The translations under genes and the position numbers were made by a program. The notes under the pieces are model-generated. The model did no database searches and was not told where the DNA came from. It saw only the letters and a program-made list of their open reading frames with translations. DNA of 64,000 bases, from NCBI GenBank assembly GCA_036490175.1, contig DASXEJ010000382.1:1-64000 (forward strand). The letters run 5' to 3'. Within the stretch, counting starts at the first letter, position 1. Each line of letters starts with the position of its first letter. Below are positions 25,784 through 33,215 of this stretch, in pieces. The stretch comes from Pirellulales bacterium. Its GTDB lineage: Bacteria > Planctomycetota > Planctomycetia > Pirellulales > JACPPG01.

Positions 25784-26890
25784 ATGCCCAAGATCGGCGT
25801 TGGCCTGGTAGGTAGTCAGTTCATTACGACGCAGCACTACGAAGCGTTGGCCCACGTGCCCGACGCGGAGGTGCTGGCTGTTGCGTCGCCGACGATCGAG
25901 CACGTGCGCACTTTCGCCGAGAAACGCGGCATCCCGCGCTGGTTTGTCGACTATCACGAGATGTATCGCCTGCCCGAGATTCAGCTGGTGGTGCTGGGGC
26001 TGCCGAACTACCTGCATTGCGAGGCCGTGCTGGCAGCGGCAGCGGCCGGCAAGCATGTGGTGTTGGAAAAGCCAATGGCCATGAACCTGGCCGAGTGCGA
26101 TCGGATGATCGACGCCTGCCGCGCGGCCGGCGTCAAGCTGATGTATGCCGAGGAACTGTGCTTCGCCCCGAAGTATACGCGGCTAAAGCAAATGGTCGAT
26201 TCCGGAGCGCTCGGCAAGCTCCATCTTGTCAAACAGATGGAGAAACATAGCGGCCCCCATACCGATTGGTTCTACAACACCGATCTCAGCGGGGGCGGCG
26301 TCGCGCTGGATATGGGCTGCCACGCGATTGAGTTCTTTCGCTGGTTGCTGTCCGGGCCCGACTGCGCGAACCGCCCCCGCGCCACCAGCGTCTACGCCCA
26401 GATGGGTACGCATGTCCATGCCCACAAGACGCGCGGCGACGACGAGGCGCTGATCATCGTCGAATTCGACAATGGCTGCACGGGCCTGGCCGAAGAAAGT
26501 TGGACCAAGCCGGGCGGCATGGACGATCGCGCCGAAGTCTACGGCTCGGCCGGACAGGCTTACGCCGATCTGTTGCGCGGCAACTCGATCCACACGTATT
26601 CCGAGCGCGGCTATGACTACGCCGTCGAAAAGGCCAGCCAGACTTCCGGTTGGAGCTTCACGATCTACGAAGAGAATTGGAATTACGGATTCCCGCAAGA
26701 GATGGCTCACTTTGTCGAATGCGTGCGCGACGATAAGCAGCCGATCGTCACGGGCGAGGACGGCCGCGCGACGTTGGAAATCATCATGGCCGCCTACGCT
26801 TCGGCCGGCAGCGGCCGGAAGATCACGCTGCCGTTTGCCACCGACGCTAAAAAACCGATCGACCTGTGGCGCCCCCCAGGAAAGCGTTGA
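25784..26890 (+). CDS. Gfo/Idh/MocA-family NAD(P)-dependent oxidoreductase
   Basis: A 368-residue protein. The N-terminal Rossmann fold opens IGVGLVGSQFITTQHYEAL, where the dinucleotide loop is GLVGSQF rather than the usual GxGxxG. The family's EKP motif follows in HVVLEKPMAMNLAECD (residues ~88-102). The C-terminal alpha/beta domain has GGGVALDMGCHAIEFFRWL, where the conserved His is thought to help catalysis. Family members oxidise or reduce sugars and inositols; the substrate here is unknown. Planctomycetes carry many paralogues, often beside DUF1080 genes, though none is adjacent here. No signal peptide, so cytoplasmic. A GAAAGAAG stretch precedes the ATG. Confidence 0.9.
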   Translation: MPKIGVGLVGSQFITTQHYEALAHVPDAEVLAVASPTIEHVRTFAEKRGIPRWFVDYHEMYRLPEIQLVVLGLPNYLHCEAVLAAAAAGKHVVLEKPMAMNLAECDRMIDACRAAGVKLMYAEELCFAPKYTRLKQMVDSGALGKLHLVKQMEKHSGPHTDWFYNTDLSGGGVALDMGCHAIEFFRWLLSGPDCANRPRATSVYAQMGTHVHAHKTRGDDEALIIVEFDNGCTGLAEESWTKPGGMDDRAEVYGSAGQAYADLLRGNSIHTYSERGYDYAVEKASQTSGWSFTIYEENWNYGFPQEMAHFVECVRDDKQPIVTGEDGRATLEIIMAAYASAGSGRKITLPFATDAKKPIDLWRPPGKR

Positions 26891-26894
26891 TCCG

Positions 26895-27006
26895 CAGATT
26901 GCGCAGATGACACAGATGGGAACGTATCGAACAGCGAGATTCGTCAAGACATGCGCTTCCCGCATCTCGGTTACGTCTTTCTTATCGGCCTCATCTGGGC
27001 AATCTG
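26895..27006. repeat. Inverted 27-nt repeats forming a long imperfect hairpin
   Basis: The arm 26895-26921 (starting CAGATTGCGCAGATGA) and the reverse complement of 26980-27006 (starting CAGATTGCCCAGATGA) agree at 21 of 27 positions. A shorter inverted match lies inside (GCGAGAT around 26934 against ATCTCGG around 26965), so the whole 110-base unit can fold on itself. CAGATT-type intergenic repeats are a known class of dispersed repeat in several bacterial phyla. It fills the gap between the oxidoreductase and the methyltransferase. Confidence 0.55.
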
Positions 27007-27034
27007 CTGGTAGTTTTGAGTTGGGTCGCGCCCG

Positions 27035-27733
27035 ATGAAGCTCGACGACGTCATTCCCTGGGGCCGGTCGCTGGACGAATATCGCGCCATGTTCGCCTTG
27101 TCAGCGGCCGACGTGGCGAGTCGGATTCTGGGCTGCGGCGACGGGCCGGCCAGCTTCAATGCCGACGGGACGGAGTTGGGCTACCGCATCACCTCTTGCG
27201 ACCCAATCTACGAATTCACGGGCGCGCAGGTCGAGTCGCGTGTACACCAGTCCTACCCAGCCATGATCGCGCAGGTGAAAGCGAAGCCGGATAACTTTCG
27301 CTGGGAGCTTTTTCGCGATCCCGATCACCTGGTCGAGTATCGTCTGGCAGCCATGCGCGGCTTCCTGGCGGACTACGAAGCCGGCAAGGCGTCAGGGCGG
27401 TATGTTGCCGCGTCGCTGCCACGACTACCGTTTGCCGATGCGGCGTTCGACCTCGCGCTCTGTTCGCATTTCTTGTTTCTTTATTCGGCACACATTGATT
27501 TGGCATTCCACCGCCAGGCGCTTCAAGAGTTGCTGCGCGTCGCACGTGAAGTGCGGATATTTCCTTTGCTCGATCTCGATTGCGTACGCTCTGCGCATGT
27601 CGAACCCGTCTGCGCATTCCTGCGCAGTGAAGGCCATCAGGTCGAGATTGTCCGCGTGCCATACGAGTTTCAGCGCGGCGGAAACGAAATGCTGCGGATC
27701 CGTCGACGCCATTCAAGCCAAAGCATGTGTTAG
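27035..27733 (+). CDS. Class I SAM-dependent methyltransferase-like protein
   Basis: A 232-residue protein. Residues ~28-50 (VASRILGCGDGPASFN ... YRITSCDPIYEF) fit motif I of the Rossmann-fold methyltransferases (hhxxGxGxG) with an acidic residue at the end of the next strand. LPRLPFADAAFDLALCSHFLF (~131-151) is the motif IV/post-motif region, and LQELLRVAREVRIFPLL is the following helix and strand, as in COG2226-like enzymes. It lacks the usual small-molecule cap domain that would suggest a substrate. It is separated from the oxidoreductase by the inverted-repeat unit, so the two may not be co-transcribed. Function beyond methyl transfer is unknown. Confidence 0.65.
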   Translation: MKLDDVIPWGRSLDEYRAMFALSAADVASRILGCGDGPASFNADGTELGYRITSCDPIYEFTGAQVESRVHQSYPAMIAQVKAKPDNFRWELFRDPDHLVEYRLAAMRGFLADYEAGKASGRYVAASLPRLPFADAAFDLALCSHFLFLYSAHIDLAFHRQALQELLRVAREVRIFPLLDLDCVRSAHVEPVCAFLRSEGHQVEIVRVPYEFQRGGNEMLRIRRRHSSQSMC

Positions 27734-27889
27734 CCTGAGAAGCGGCAAACCGCACGTCGCCATGAGGATCGACCAACACATCTCGTCGCCATCGCCCACG
27801 AGAGGAACCTTCGCCAACGGCTAAAAATGGCGATTTCCGTGCGCGGCCCGCGCTTTGGCTGACGGGTCCCTGCGACTGGTCCACCCCCT

Positions 27890-27917
27890 TTGCCAACCCC
27901 GTTCGCAGCGACATAAT
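27890..27917 (+). promoter_or_regulatory. Candidate sigma70-type promoter for guaB
   Basis: TTGCCA (27890-27895, five of six) and CATAAT (27912-27917, five of six) with a 16-base spacer. Transcription would begin near 27924, supporting the guaB start at 27982 over the earlier in-frame ATG at 27916. Confidence 0.55.
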
Positions 27918-27981
27918 GCGGGGCTACCGCCATTGTCCATCTTGGGACGATTTCGCCATTCGAGCCCGCGGAGGTGCCGCC

Positions 27982-29463
27982 ATGCAAGACAAGCTGCAAT
28001 ATCAGGGCATCACATTCGACGACGTGCTACTCGAGCCTCGCTACAGCACAGTAGTGCCCGGCGACTGCGATGTCAGCACGCGGCTGACGCGGCGGATCAA
28101 ACTCAACATCCCGCTGCTGAGCTCGCCCATGGACACGGTCACCGAGAGTGACATGGCCATCGCCCTGGCCCAGGAAGGGGGCCTGGGTGTCATTCATAAA
28201 AACATGTCGATCGACATGCAGACCAAAGAAGTCGACAAGGTCAAGCGCAGTGCCAACGGCATCATCTTCGACCCCGTCACGCTGCCGCCCGACGCCACAG
28301 TGGGCAAGGCCCGCGAGATCATGGCCCAACACAATGTCTCGGGTCTGCCGATCACCGAGAACTCCGGACGGCTAGCTGGCATTCTCACGCGGCGCGACTT
28401 GCGGTTCCTCGAAGCTAGCGACATGCGCATCGCCGAGGTCATGACCCGCGATCACCTGGTGACGGCCACGGGAAATGTAACGCTTGAGGAAGCTGAAAAG
28501 ATCCTGATGGCAAATAAGGTCGAGAAACTTCTACTGGTTGACGAAAATAACAGACTGACCGGCCTGATTACGATCAAAGACATCGACAAGATGCGCCGGT
28601 TTCCGAATGCCTGCAAAGATAGGCAAGGCAGGCTACGCGTCGGAGCGGCCATTGGAGTACATGAATACGAGCGTGCTGAAAACCTGTTGAGCAAGGACGT
28701 AGACGTCCTGATCGTCGACAGTGCCCACGGGCATTCGGCCAACGTAGTCGAGACGGTACGGGGAATTAAGCAGCGTTGGGACATTGACGTCGTTGCGGGG
28801 AACGTCGCCACCAAGGAGGGATGCCACGATCTGATCGCCGCGGGAGCGGATGCTGTCAAAATCGGGATTGGACCTGGGTCGATTTGCACGACCCGCGTTA
28901 TTTCCGGAGTTGGCGTTCCGCAGATTACGGCGATCTACCAAGCCGCGCAGGCTGCCAGCGATGCTGGCATACCGATCGTCGCCGACGGTGGCATCCGCTA
29001 CTCGGGCGACCTGACGAAAGCCATCGCGGCAGGCGCGCACTCGGTGATGATCGGCGGACTATTCGCCGGACTCGCCGAGAGCCCAGGCGAACAGATCCTC
29101 TACCAAGGACGCACGTTCAAGATTTATCGCGGCATGGGCTCCATGGGCGCGATGGTCAAAGGATCCAGCGAACGATACCGACAAAGCACCAGCGAACGAG
29201 GCAGCGAAAAATTTGTGCCTGAGGGAGTCGAAGGACGAGTTCCCTTCAAAGGCCAATTGAGCTCGTTTGTCTACCAGTTGATCGGCGGACTGCGGGCGGG
29301 AATGGGTTACTGCGGTGCACGAGCAATCGAGGATTTGCGAAGGGATGCGCGATTCATTCAGGTTACAGCGGCCAGCGTGCGGGAGAGTCACCCACATGAT
29401 ATTGCCATTACGCAGGAAGCACCGAACTACAGCGCAGAGTACGCTGCCGGCGACGGCGCGTAG
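27982..29463 (+). CDS. guaB: Inosine-5'-monophosphate dehydrogenase
   Basis: A 493-residue enzyme of normal length. It converts IMP to XMP with NAD+, the committed step of guanine nucleotide synthesis. ATG 27982 has GGAGG seven bases upstream and gives the standard N-terminus ([15 protein letters not shown]). Two CBS domains occupy ~95-205 between halves of the TIM barrel. The catalytic loop is [11 protein letters not shown] with Cys302, and the flap carries GSSERYRQ and the Arg-Tyr pair needed for hydrolysis. DGGIRYSGD and [13 protein letters not shown] bind the substrate phosphate. A downstream secreted-protein gene starts inside its last 68 bases. Confidence 0.97.
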   Translation: MQDKLQYQGITFDDVLLEPRYSTVVPGDCDVSTRLTRRIKLNIPLLSSPMDTVTESDMAIALAQEGGLGVIHKNMSIDMQTKEVDKVKRSANGIIFDPVTLPPDATVGKAREIMAQHNVSGLPITENSGRLAGILTRRDLRFLEASDMRIAEVMTRDHLVTATGNVTLEEAEKILMANKVEKLLLVDENNRLTGLITIKDIDKMRRFPNACKDRQGRLRVGAAIGVHEYERAENLLSKDVDVLIVDSAHGHSANVVETVRGIKQRWDIDVVAGNVATKEGCHDLIAAGADAVKIGIGPGSICTTRVISGVGVPQITAIYQAAQAASDAGIPIVADGGIRYSGDLTKAIAAGAHSVMIGGLFAGLAESPGEQILYQGRTFKIYRGMGSMGAMVKGSSERYRQSTSERGSEKFVPEGVEGRVPFKGQLSSFVYQLIGGLRAGMGYCGARAIEDLRRDARFIQVTAASVRESHPHDIAITQEAPNYSAEYAAGDGA

Positions 29464-30727
29464 CCAAGCCTGGGCGGCCGGCGCATGGCGCGCGGCCCTG
29501 GCCGTTGCGTTTGCCTTGGCAACGACGCCCGCCTGGGCCGACTTTCAACCTGCGGCCGACAAATCTGCTTCCGCGGATGCCAGCTCTTCTTCCGCGGATA
29601 CAACCGCGACACGCACGGCCAATGCCAAGCCCGCGGCCGGGTCCAATGGGTCGGCGAAGAACTTGAAGTGGCGCGCGGCCAAGACCGATGCCAGTGCGAA
29701 CGACGCCAGCTCCTCGGCATCGTCGTTACGGACGGATGACGTTCGCGTGACGACCGTCGATCGCAGCCCGGCCGAAGTTAAGCCGTTGATCGACGAGAAA
29801 CCGCTCGTCGAAGAGAAACCATCATCTGCGAAGTCCGTGATCAAGATTTCCATCGACAAGCGGCCGACCGTGACGAAGTCAAACGACAAAGAGCCGGTCG
29901 AATTCAAATCGGCCCCGCTTGCCAGGCCGATCAAGACGGCACGTTTGCGCCGCGGTGTCTCGGTCGAAAGATTGTCCGAGGCCAGCCCTTCGCCGCACTC
30001 GAGCGATACATACGACTCCGACGCTAGCTCGCTGAAGATTCTCAAGACATCGAACGAAGAGCCGAAGATCGACCCGTTTGGCGAAGATCTGCCGACTCCT
30101 CCTGTAGCAAAGGCTAAAAAGCGCGAACGCGCCGTGCGTGCCGCCCTGCAAGAGCCGCGTGGCGGCAGAGAGCCCGATCCCTTTGGCGACAACGAGCCGC
30201 GGCTGGAACAGGTCATGCCTAGTCAGCCTCCGTTGCCGTTGCCTGAGGACGAACTGACGCAAGCACCGAACGCTTTGCCCAATGCCTGCCCGACTCCCAA
30301 GGAATACGTTAAGAAGTTGGCCGACATCAGCACCAACATCGCCGCCGAGCCGGGCGAGTTCCCGGTGGAGTGCGGTCTGGGTGACGAGCAGTTCGTGCCG
30401 CGCGATTGGCAGAACATGATCTTCGCGTGGAAAGCTTCGGCGCTGTGCCACAAGCCGCTGTACTTCGAGGATGTCCAACTGGAACGATACGGTCAGACTC
30501 CTTCGCCGCTGTTCCAGCCGCTGCTGTCAGCCGCCAGGTTTTACCTGGTGCTGCCGGCCCTGCCTTACATGATGGGCCTGGAGCCGCCTTGCGAGTGCAT
30601 CTATCCGCTGGGCTACTACCGCCCGGGCAGCTGCGCTCCATTTATCATTCCGCCGGTGCCCATCAGCTTGCGAGGTGCGCTGCTGGAAGCTGGCGTGTGG
30701 GTCGCGGGCGTGGCGCTGGTGCCGTAA
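29396..30727 (+). CDS. Secreted low-complexity protein overlapping guaB
   Basis: A 443-residue protein in a frame different from guaB. ATG 29396 lies 68 bases inside the end of guaB, with GGGAGAG eight bases upstream of it. It is followed by a signal peptide after a basic N-region ([20 protein letters not shown]). Residues ~45-300 are rich in Ser, Ala, Asp, Lys and Glu with repeated patterns ([24 protein letters not shown]) and are probably disordered. Residues ~320-443 form a more ordered domain rich in Cys and aromatic residues ([37 protein letters not shown]) ending in a hydrophobic tail. I recognise the style from planctomycetes but no functional domain. Confidence 0.7.
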   Translation: MILPLRRKHRTTAQSTLPATARSQAWAAGAWRAALAVAFALATTPAWADFQPAADKSASADASSSSADTTATRTANAKPAAGSNGSAKNLKWRAAKTDASANDASSSASSLRTDDVRVTTVDRSPAEVKPLIDEKPLVEEKPSSAKSVIKISIDKRPTVTKSNDKEPVEFKSAPLARPIKTARLRRGVSVERLSEASPSPHSSDTYDSDASSLKILKTSNEEPKIDPFGEDLPTPPVAKAKKRERAVRAALQEPRGGREPDPFGDNEPRLEQVMPSQPPLPLPEDELTQAPNALPNACPTPKEYVKKLADISTNIAAEPGEFPVECGLGDEQFVPRDWQNMIFAWKASALCHKPLYFEDVQLERYGQTPSPLFQPLLSAARFYLVLPALPYMMGLEPPCECIYPLGYYRPGSCAPFIIPPVPISLRGALLEAGVWVAGVALVP

Positions 30728-30842
30728 CACGGAAAGTATGAACGATGAATGCGGAATGATGAGCGGCTGATGCCCGTTGCAGGCGCCCTTGGTAGGGCGG
30801 ACGCCGACTCATAATGCGTCCCTTGTCATTCGCCTTCTCCCA

Positions 30843-31073
30843 CTACGCGCCGCAGCCGCCGGTGCCGCACCAGGGAGCACCACAGCCTCCGGCTTTCGGC
30901 ATCGGCTGACAGACCTGCAGGCTGGCGCCTTTGGCCGTGTGGGCTGCTGGCACGCTGAGCTGCTTTTCGAGTTTTGTGCTGCCGCAATCAGGGCAGGTTG
31001 GCCTCTCGCCGCCGCGTAGCAACAGCTCAAAATGGTCGCCGCAGCCGGCGCAGGCGTACTCGTAAAGTGGCAT
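30843..31073 (-). CDS. FmdB-like zinc-ribbon protein
   Basis: A 76-residue protein starting MPLYEYACAGCGDHFELLL, the FmdB/CxxC_CxxC_SSSS signature: two CxxC knuckles (CAGC and CPDC) 19-20 residues apart that should bind zinc. The C-terminus has extra Cys and Gly residues (GGCGAPWCGTGGCG), as in many members of the family. The family was first described as a putative regulator of formamidase/acetamidase, though the role is not settled; an acetamidase-like gene lies 12 kb away, so a link is not implied. A GTG three codons upstream is an alternative start. Confidence 0.75.
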   Translation of the reverse strand: MPLYEYACAGCGDHFELLLRGGERPTCPDCGSTKLEKQLSVPAAHTAKGASLQVCQPMPKAGGCGAPWCGTGGCGA

Positions 31074-31629
31074 GTCGGGCACCGTTACCGTGCAGGGACT
31101 GGCTGGAATCAGGTTCTGGCCCCATTGTAATGGCCGAGACTTCCGGCAGCCATGCGGTTGTATGCAGGGGCTAGTGGCCTGGGGCCGTCGCCAACCCGAT
31201 AGTCAGTGCCGGCGTGCGAGCCAGGGCCAGGGTGCGGCGACTATCAAAACGCGCACGCCCAAGCGACCGTGCGGCACGCTCGGGAATGTTCTGGACAGGC
31301 GGTCCGGCTAGGACTAACATCCGGGGGAATAGGTGCCTTCGCACCTGAAAATTGCAGGCGGCAATCAGCTAATGAGCGTCATCCCAGGCCGGTAGCTCCC
31401 ACGCCCTTTTCGGCGCCGTTGCGGGCACGTTCTTTCACGGCCGCTTCCATCGTCATTACCACCGGCGCGGTTTGCGCGAGTCGATCGCGCTTCCCACGCC
31501 CGGACGACATATTCCTATTCCTATCGTGATGATGCGATTGCCCAGAATCGGCACCTCTTGCTCGGATGCGGGCACGGCTTTCTTTGCGAGCGATTTGCAG
31601 TAACTCATTAAGTAACACGCAGCATTCCC
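31074..31629. other. Intergenic region before the PEP-CTERM gene
   Basis: About 550 bases without a gene I can support. Short frames are Arg-rich. A small perfect hairpin (AGGTGC, loop CTTC, GCACCT) lies near 31331-31346, without a following T-run. Nothing else is recognised. Confidence 0.4.
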
Positions 31630-32280
31630 ATGCCAAGAATCCTTAGACTCACGACTGCGCTAAGTATCGTACTTGCAGGCACCGGACAGGCGATGGCTAC
31701 GATCACGGTCACGCCGGATGCGCTGACTGGCGGCGACTCGTTCGCAGGCGCTTCGGCGCCGGTCTTCTTCACGAATTACTCGGGCGCGTTTCCGGCGATT
31801 CAGGTCGACGCGGCGCTGGCGACGATGGACCCAATTGGGTTCAGCACCGCTTATCAAAGCGGCGACCTGCCGGATTCGTCGGGCTTTGACGGACTGCGCC
31901 TGGTGGAACGCGTAACAAACAATACTGCGGTCGCGTGGTCCACTTTTCATATCGGGTTCGATGATCCCGTGTCGCTGTTTGTGGTCAGCGAGATTCCTTC
32001 GACCTACACCATCACTGGCGATGTGCCGAACTTTATCGCCACGATTGCCCCCACCATCGGCACGCCGACATCCGGCGCCGCATCGGTCGATTTCGCCTTT
32101 GCCAGTCCTCTGCTTCCTGGCGAGTCATTTGGCATGTATCTCGCCTACACGCTGCCGGGCACCGATGGCAATGGGTCAGCCCACATTACGCAAACGGCAG
32201 GCGTCCCGGAGCCCACAACGATCGTTCTCGCCGCGGTGGGCGGCTTGATCTTATTGCTGTGGCGCCGGCGCGTGACGTGA
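31630..32280 (+). CDS. PEP-CTERM sorting-domain exported protein
   Basis: A 216-residue protein with signal peptide MPRILRLTTALSIVLAGTG (cleavage near AMA-TI) and a C-terminal tripartite tail: VPEPTT, a hydrophobic helix (IVLAAVGGLILLLW) and RRR. This is a textbook PEP-CTERM sorting signal, used by the exosortase/XrtA-type system for anchoring and processing of exported proteins. The middle is beta-rich with Thr, Ser, Gly and Asp and no known domain. No exosortase gene is present in the window. It is an isolated plus-strand gene. Confidence 0.85.
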   Translation: MPRILRLTTALSIVLAGTGQAMATITVTPDALTGGDSFAGASAPVFFTNYSGAFPAIQVDAALATMDPIGFSTAYQSGDLPDSSGFDGLRLVERVTNNTAVAWSTFHIGFDDPVSLFVVSEIPSTYTITGDVPNFIATIAPTIGTPTSGAASVDFAFASPLLPGESFGMYLAYTLPGTDGNGSAHITQTAGVPEPTTIVLAAVGGLILLLWRRRVT

Positions 32281-32380
32281 CGCACGACGCGCCCGGAACA
32301 TACTGCCGCTAGCGCAAAGTAACGAAAGCCTGAACCACCGACGGATGGGTATTGTCGCCGCGAAAGTTAGAATGTTGGGC

Positions 32381-33079
32381 ATGCGTACCCAAACTCTCAA
32401 TCGCCGCCAGTCGCAGGAAGTTGATCGTCGCGCTGTGGCCGAATATGGCATGGCGGCCCTGGTATTGATGGAGAACGCCGGGCGAGGCGTCGTCGATACA
32501 CTGTGCCAGATCGGCATCGCGAGTCCCGTCGTGATCTGTTGCGGTCGCGGCAATAACGGCGGCGACGGATTTGTGATCGCCCGACATCTCGATCTACGGC
32601 GGGCGCAGGTCCGCGTCGGCCTGTGGTGCGATCCGGCCGCGCTGCAAGGTGACGCGGCCGCGAACTATGCGATCCTGGCGCGCAGCAGCGTTCCGATTGA
32701 TGTTTTCACCGGCCCTCATGACGTCGCGCGGCTGACGACGATGCTCGACGGCGCCGCTTGGATCGTCGATGCACTGCTTGGTACGGGTTCTCATGGCGAT
32801 CCTCGTTCTCCGCTGGATGACGTGATCGACCAGCTCAATGCGCACCCGGCTCCTAAGCTGGCCGTTGATATTCCCAGCGGATTGGACTGCGACACTGGCG
32901 CCGCCTCGCGCCATACGATTCGCGCCGCGCATACCTGCACATTCGTGGCTCAGAAGCCCGGCTTCTTGCAAGCCGGCGCTCGGATGTTTACGGGCGAGAT
33001 CCACGTCTTGGATATTGGCGCGCCGCGCAAGTTGATCGACGATTGCCTGGCTTCAGCCCAGGCGCAGCGCGCGCCATAA
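32381..33079 (+). CDS. nnrE: NAD(P)H-hydrate epimerase (YjeF N-terminal domain)
   Basis: A 232-residue cytoplasmic repair enzyme that interconverts R and S forms of NADHX/NADPHX. It starts TLNRRQSQEVDRRAVAEYG and has MENAGRGVVD, the Rossmann loop CCGRGNNGGDGFVIARHL and DALLGTGSHGDPRSPL, then AVDIPSGLDCDTG, which contains the catalytic Asp region. It lacks the C-terminal ADP-dependent dehydratase domain found in fused NnrE/NnrD proteins, so the dehydratase must be elsewhere. ATG 32372 (three codons earlier) or 32345 are alternative starts; no strong ribosome site separates them. polA follows on the same strand after 136 bases. Confidence 0.87.
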   Translation: MRTQTLNRRQSQEVDRRAVAEYGMAALVLMENAGRGVVDTLCQIGIASPVVICCGRGNNGGDGFVIARHLDLRRAQVRVGLWCDPAALQGDAAANYAILARSSVPIDVFTGPHDVARLTTMLDGAAWIVDALLGTGSHGDPRSPLDDVIDQLNAHPAPKLAVDIPSGLDCDTGAASRHTIRAAHTCTFVAQKPGFLQAGARMFTGEIHVLDIGAPRKLIDDCLASAQAQRAP

Positions 33080-33215
33080 TCTGCACGCGTAGTGCGTGCC
33101 ACCTCTACCCCCGTTGGCGTATCCGGAGCGAAGACATAGGATACCCTCTCGTCGGCGCCGTCCGTGTGCCGCGAATCCATTTCCCTCTGGCGCGACCTTC
33201 GCCTGTTTGCCAATC

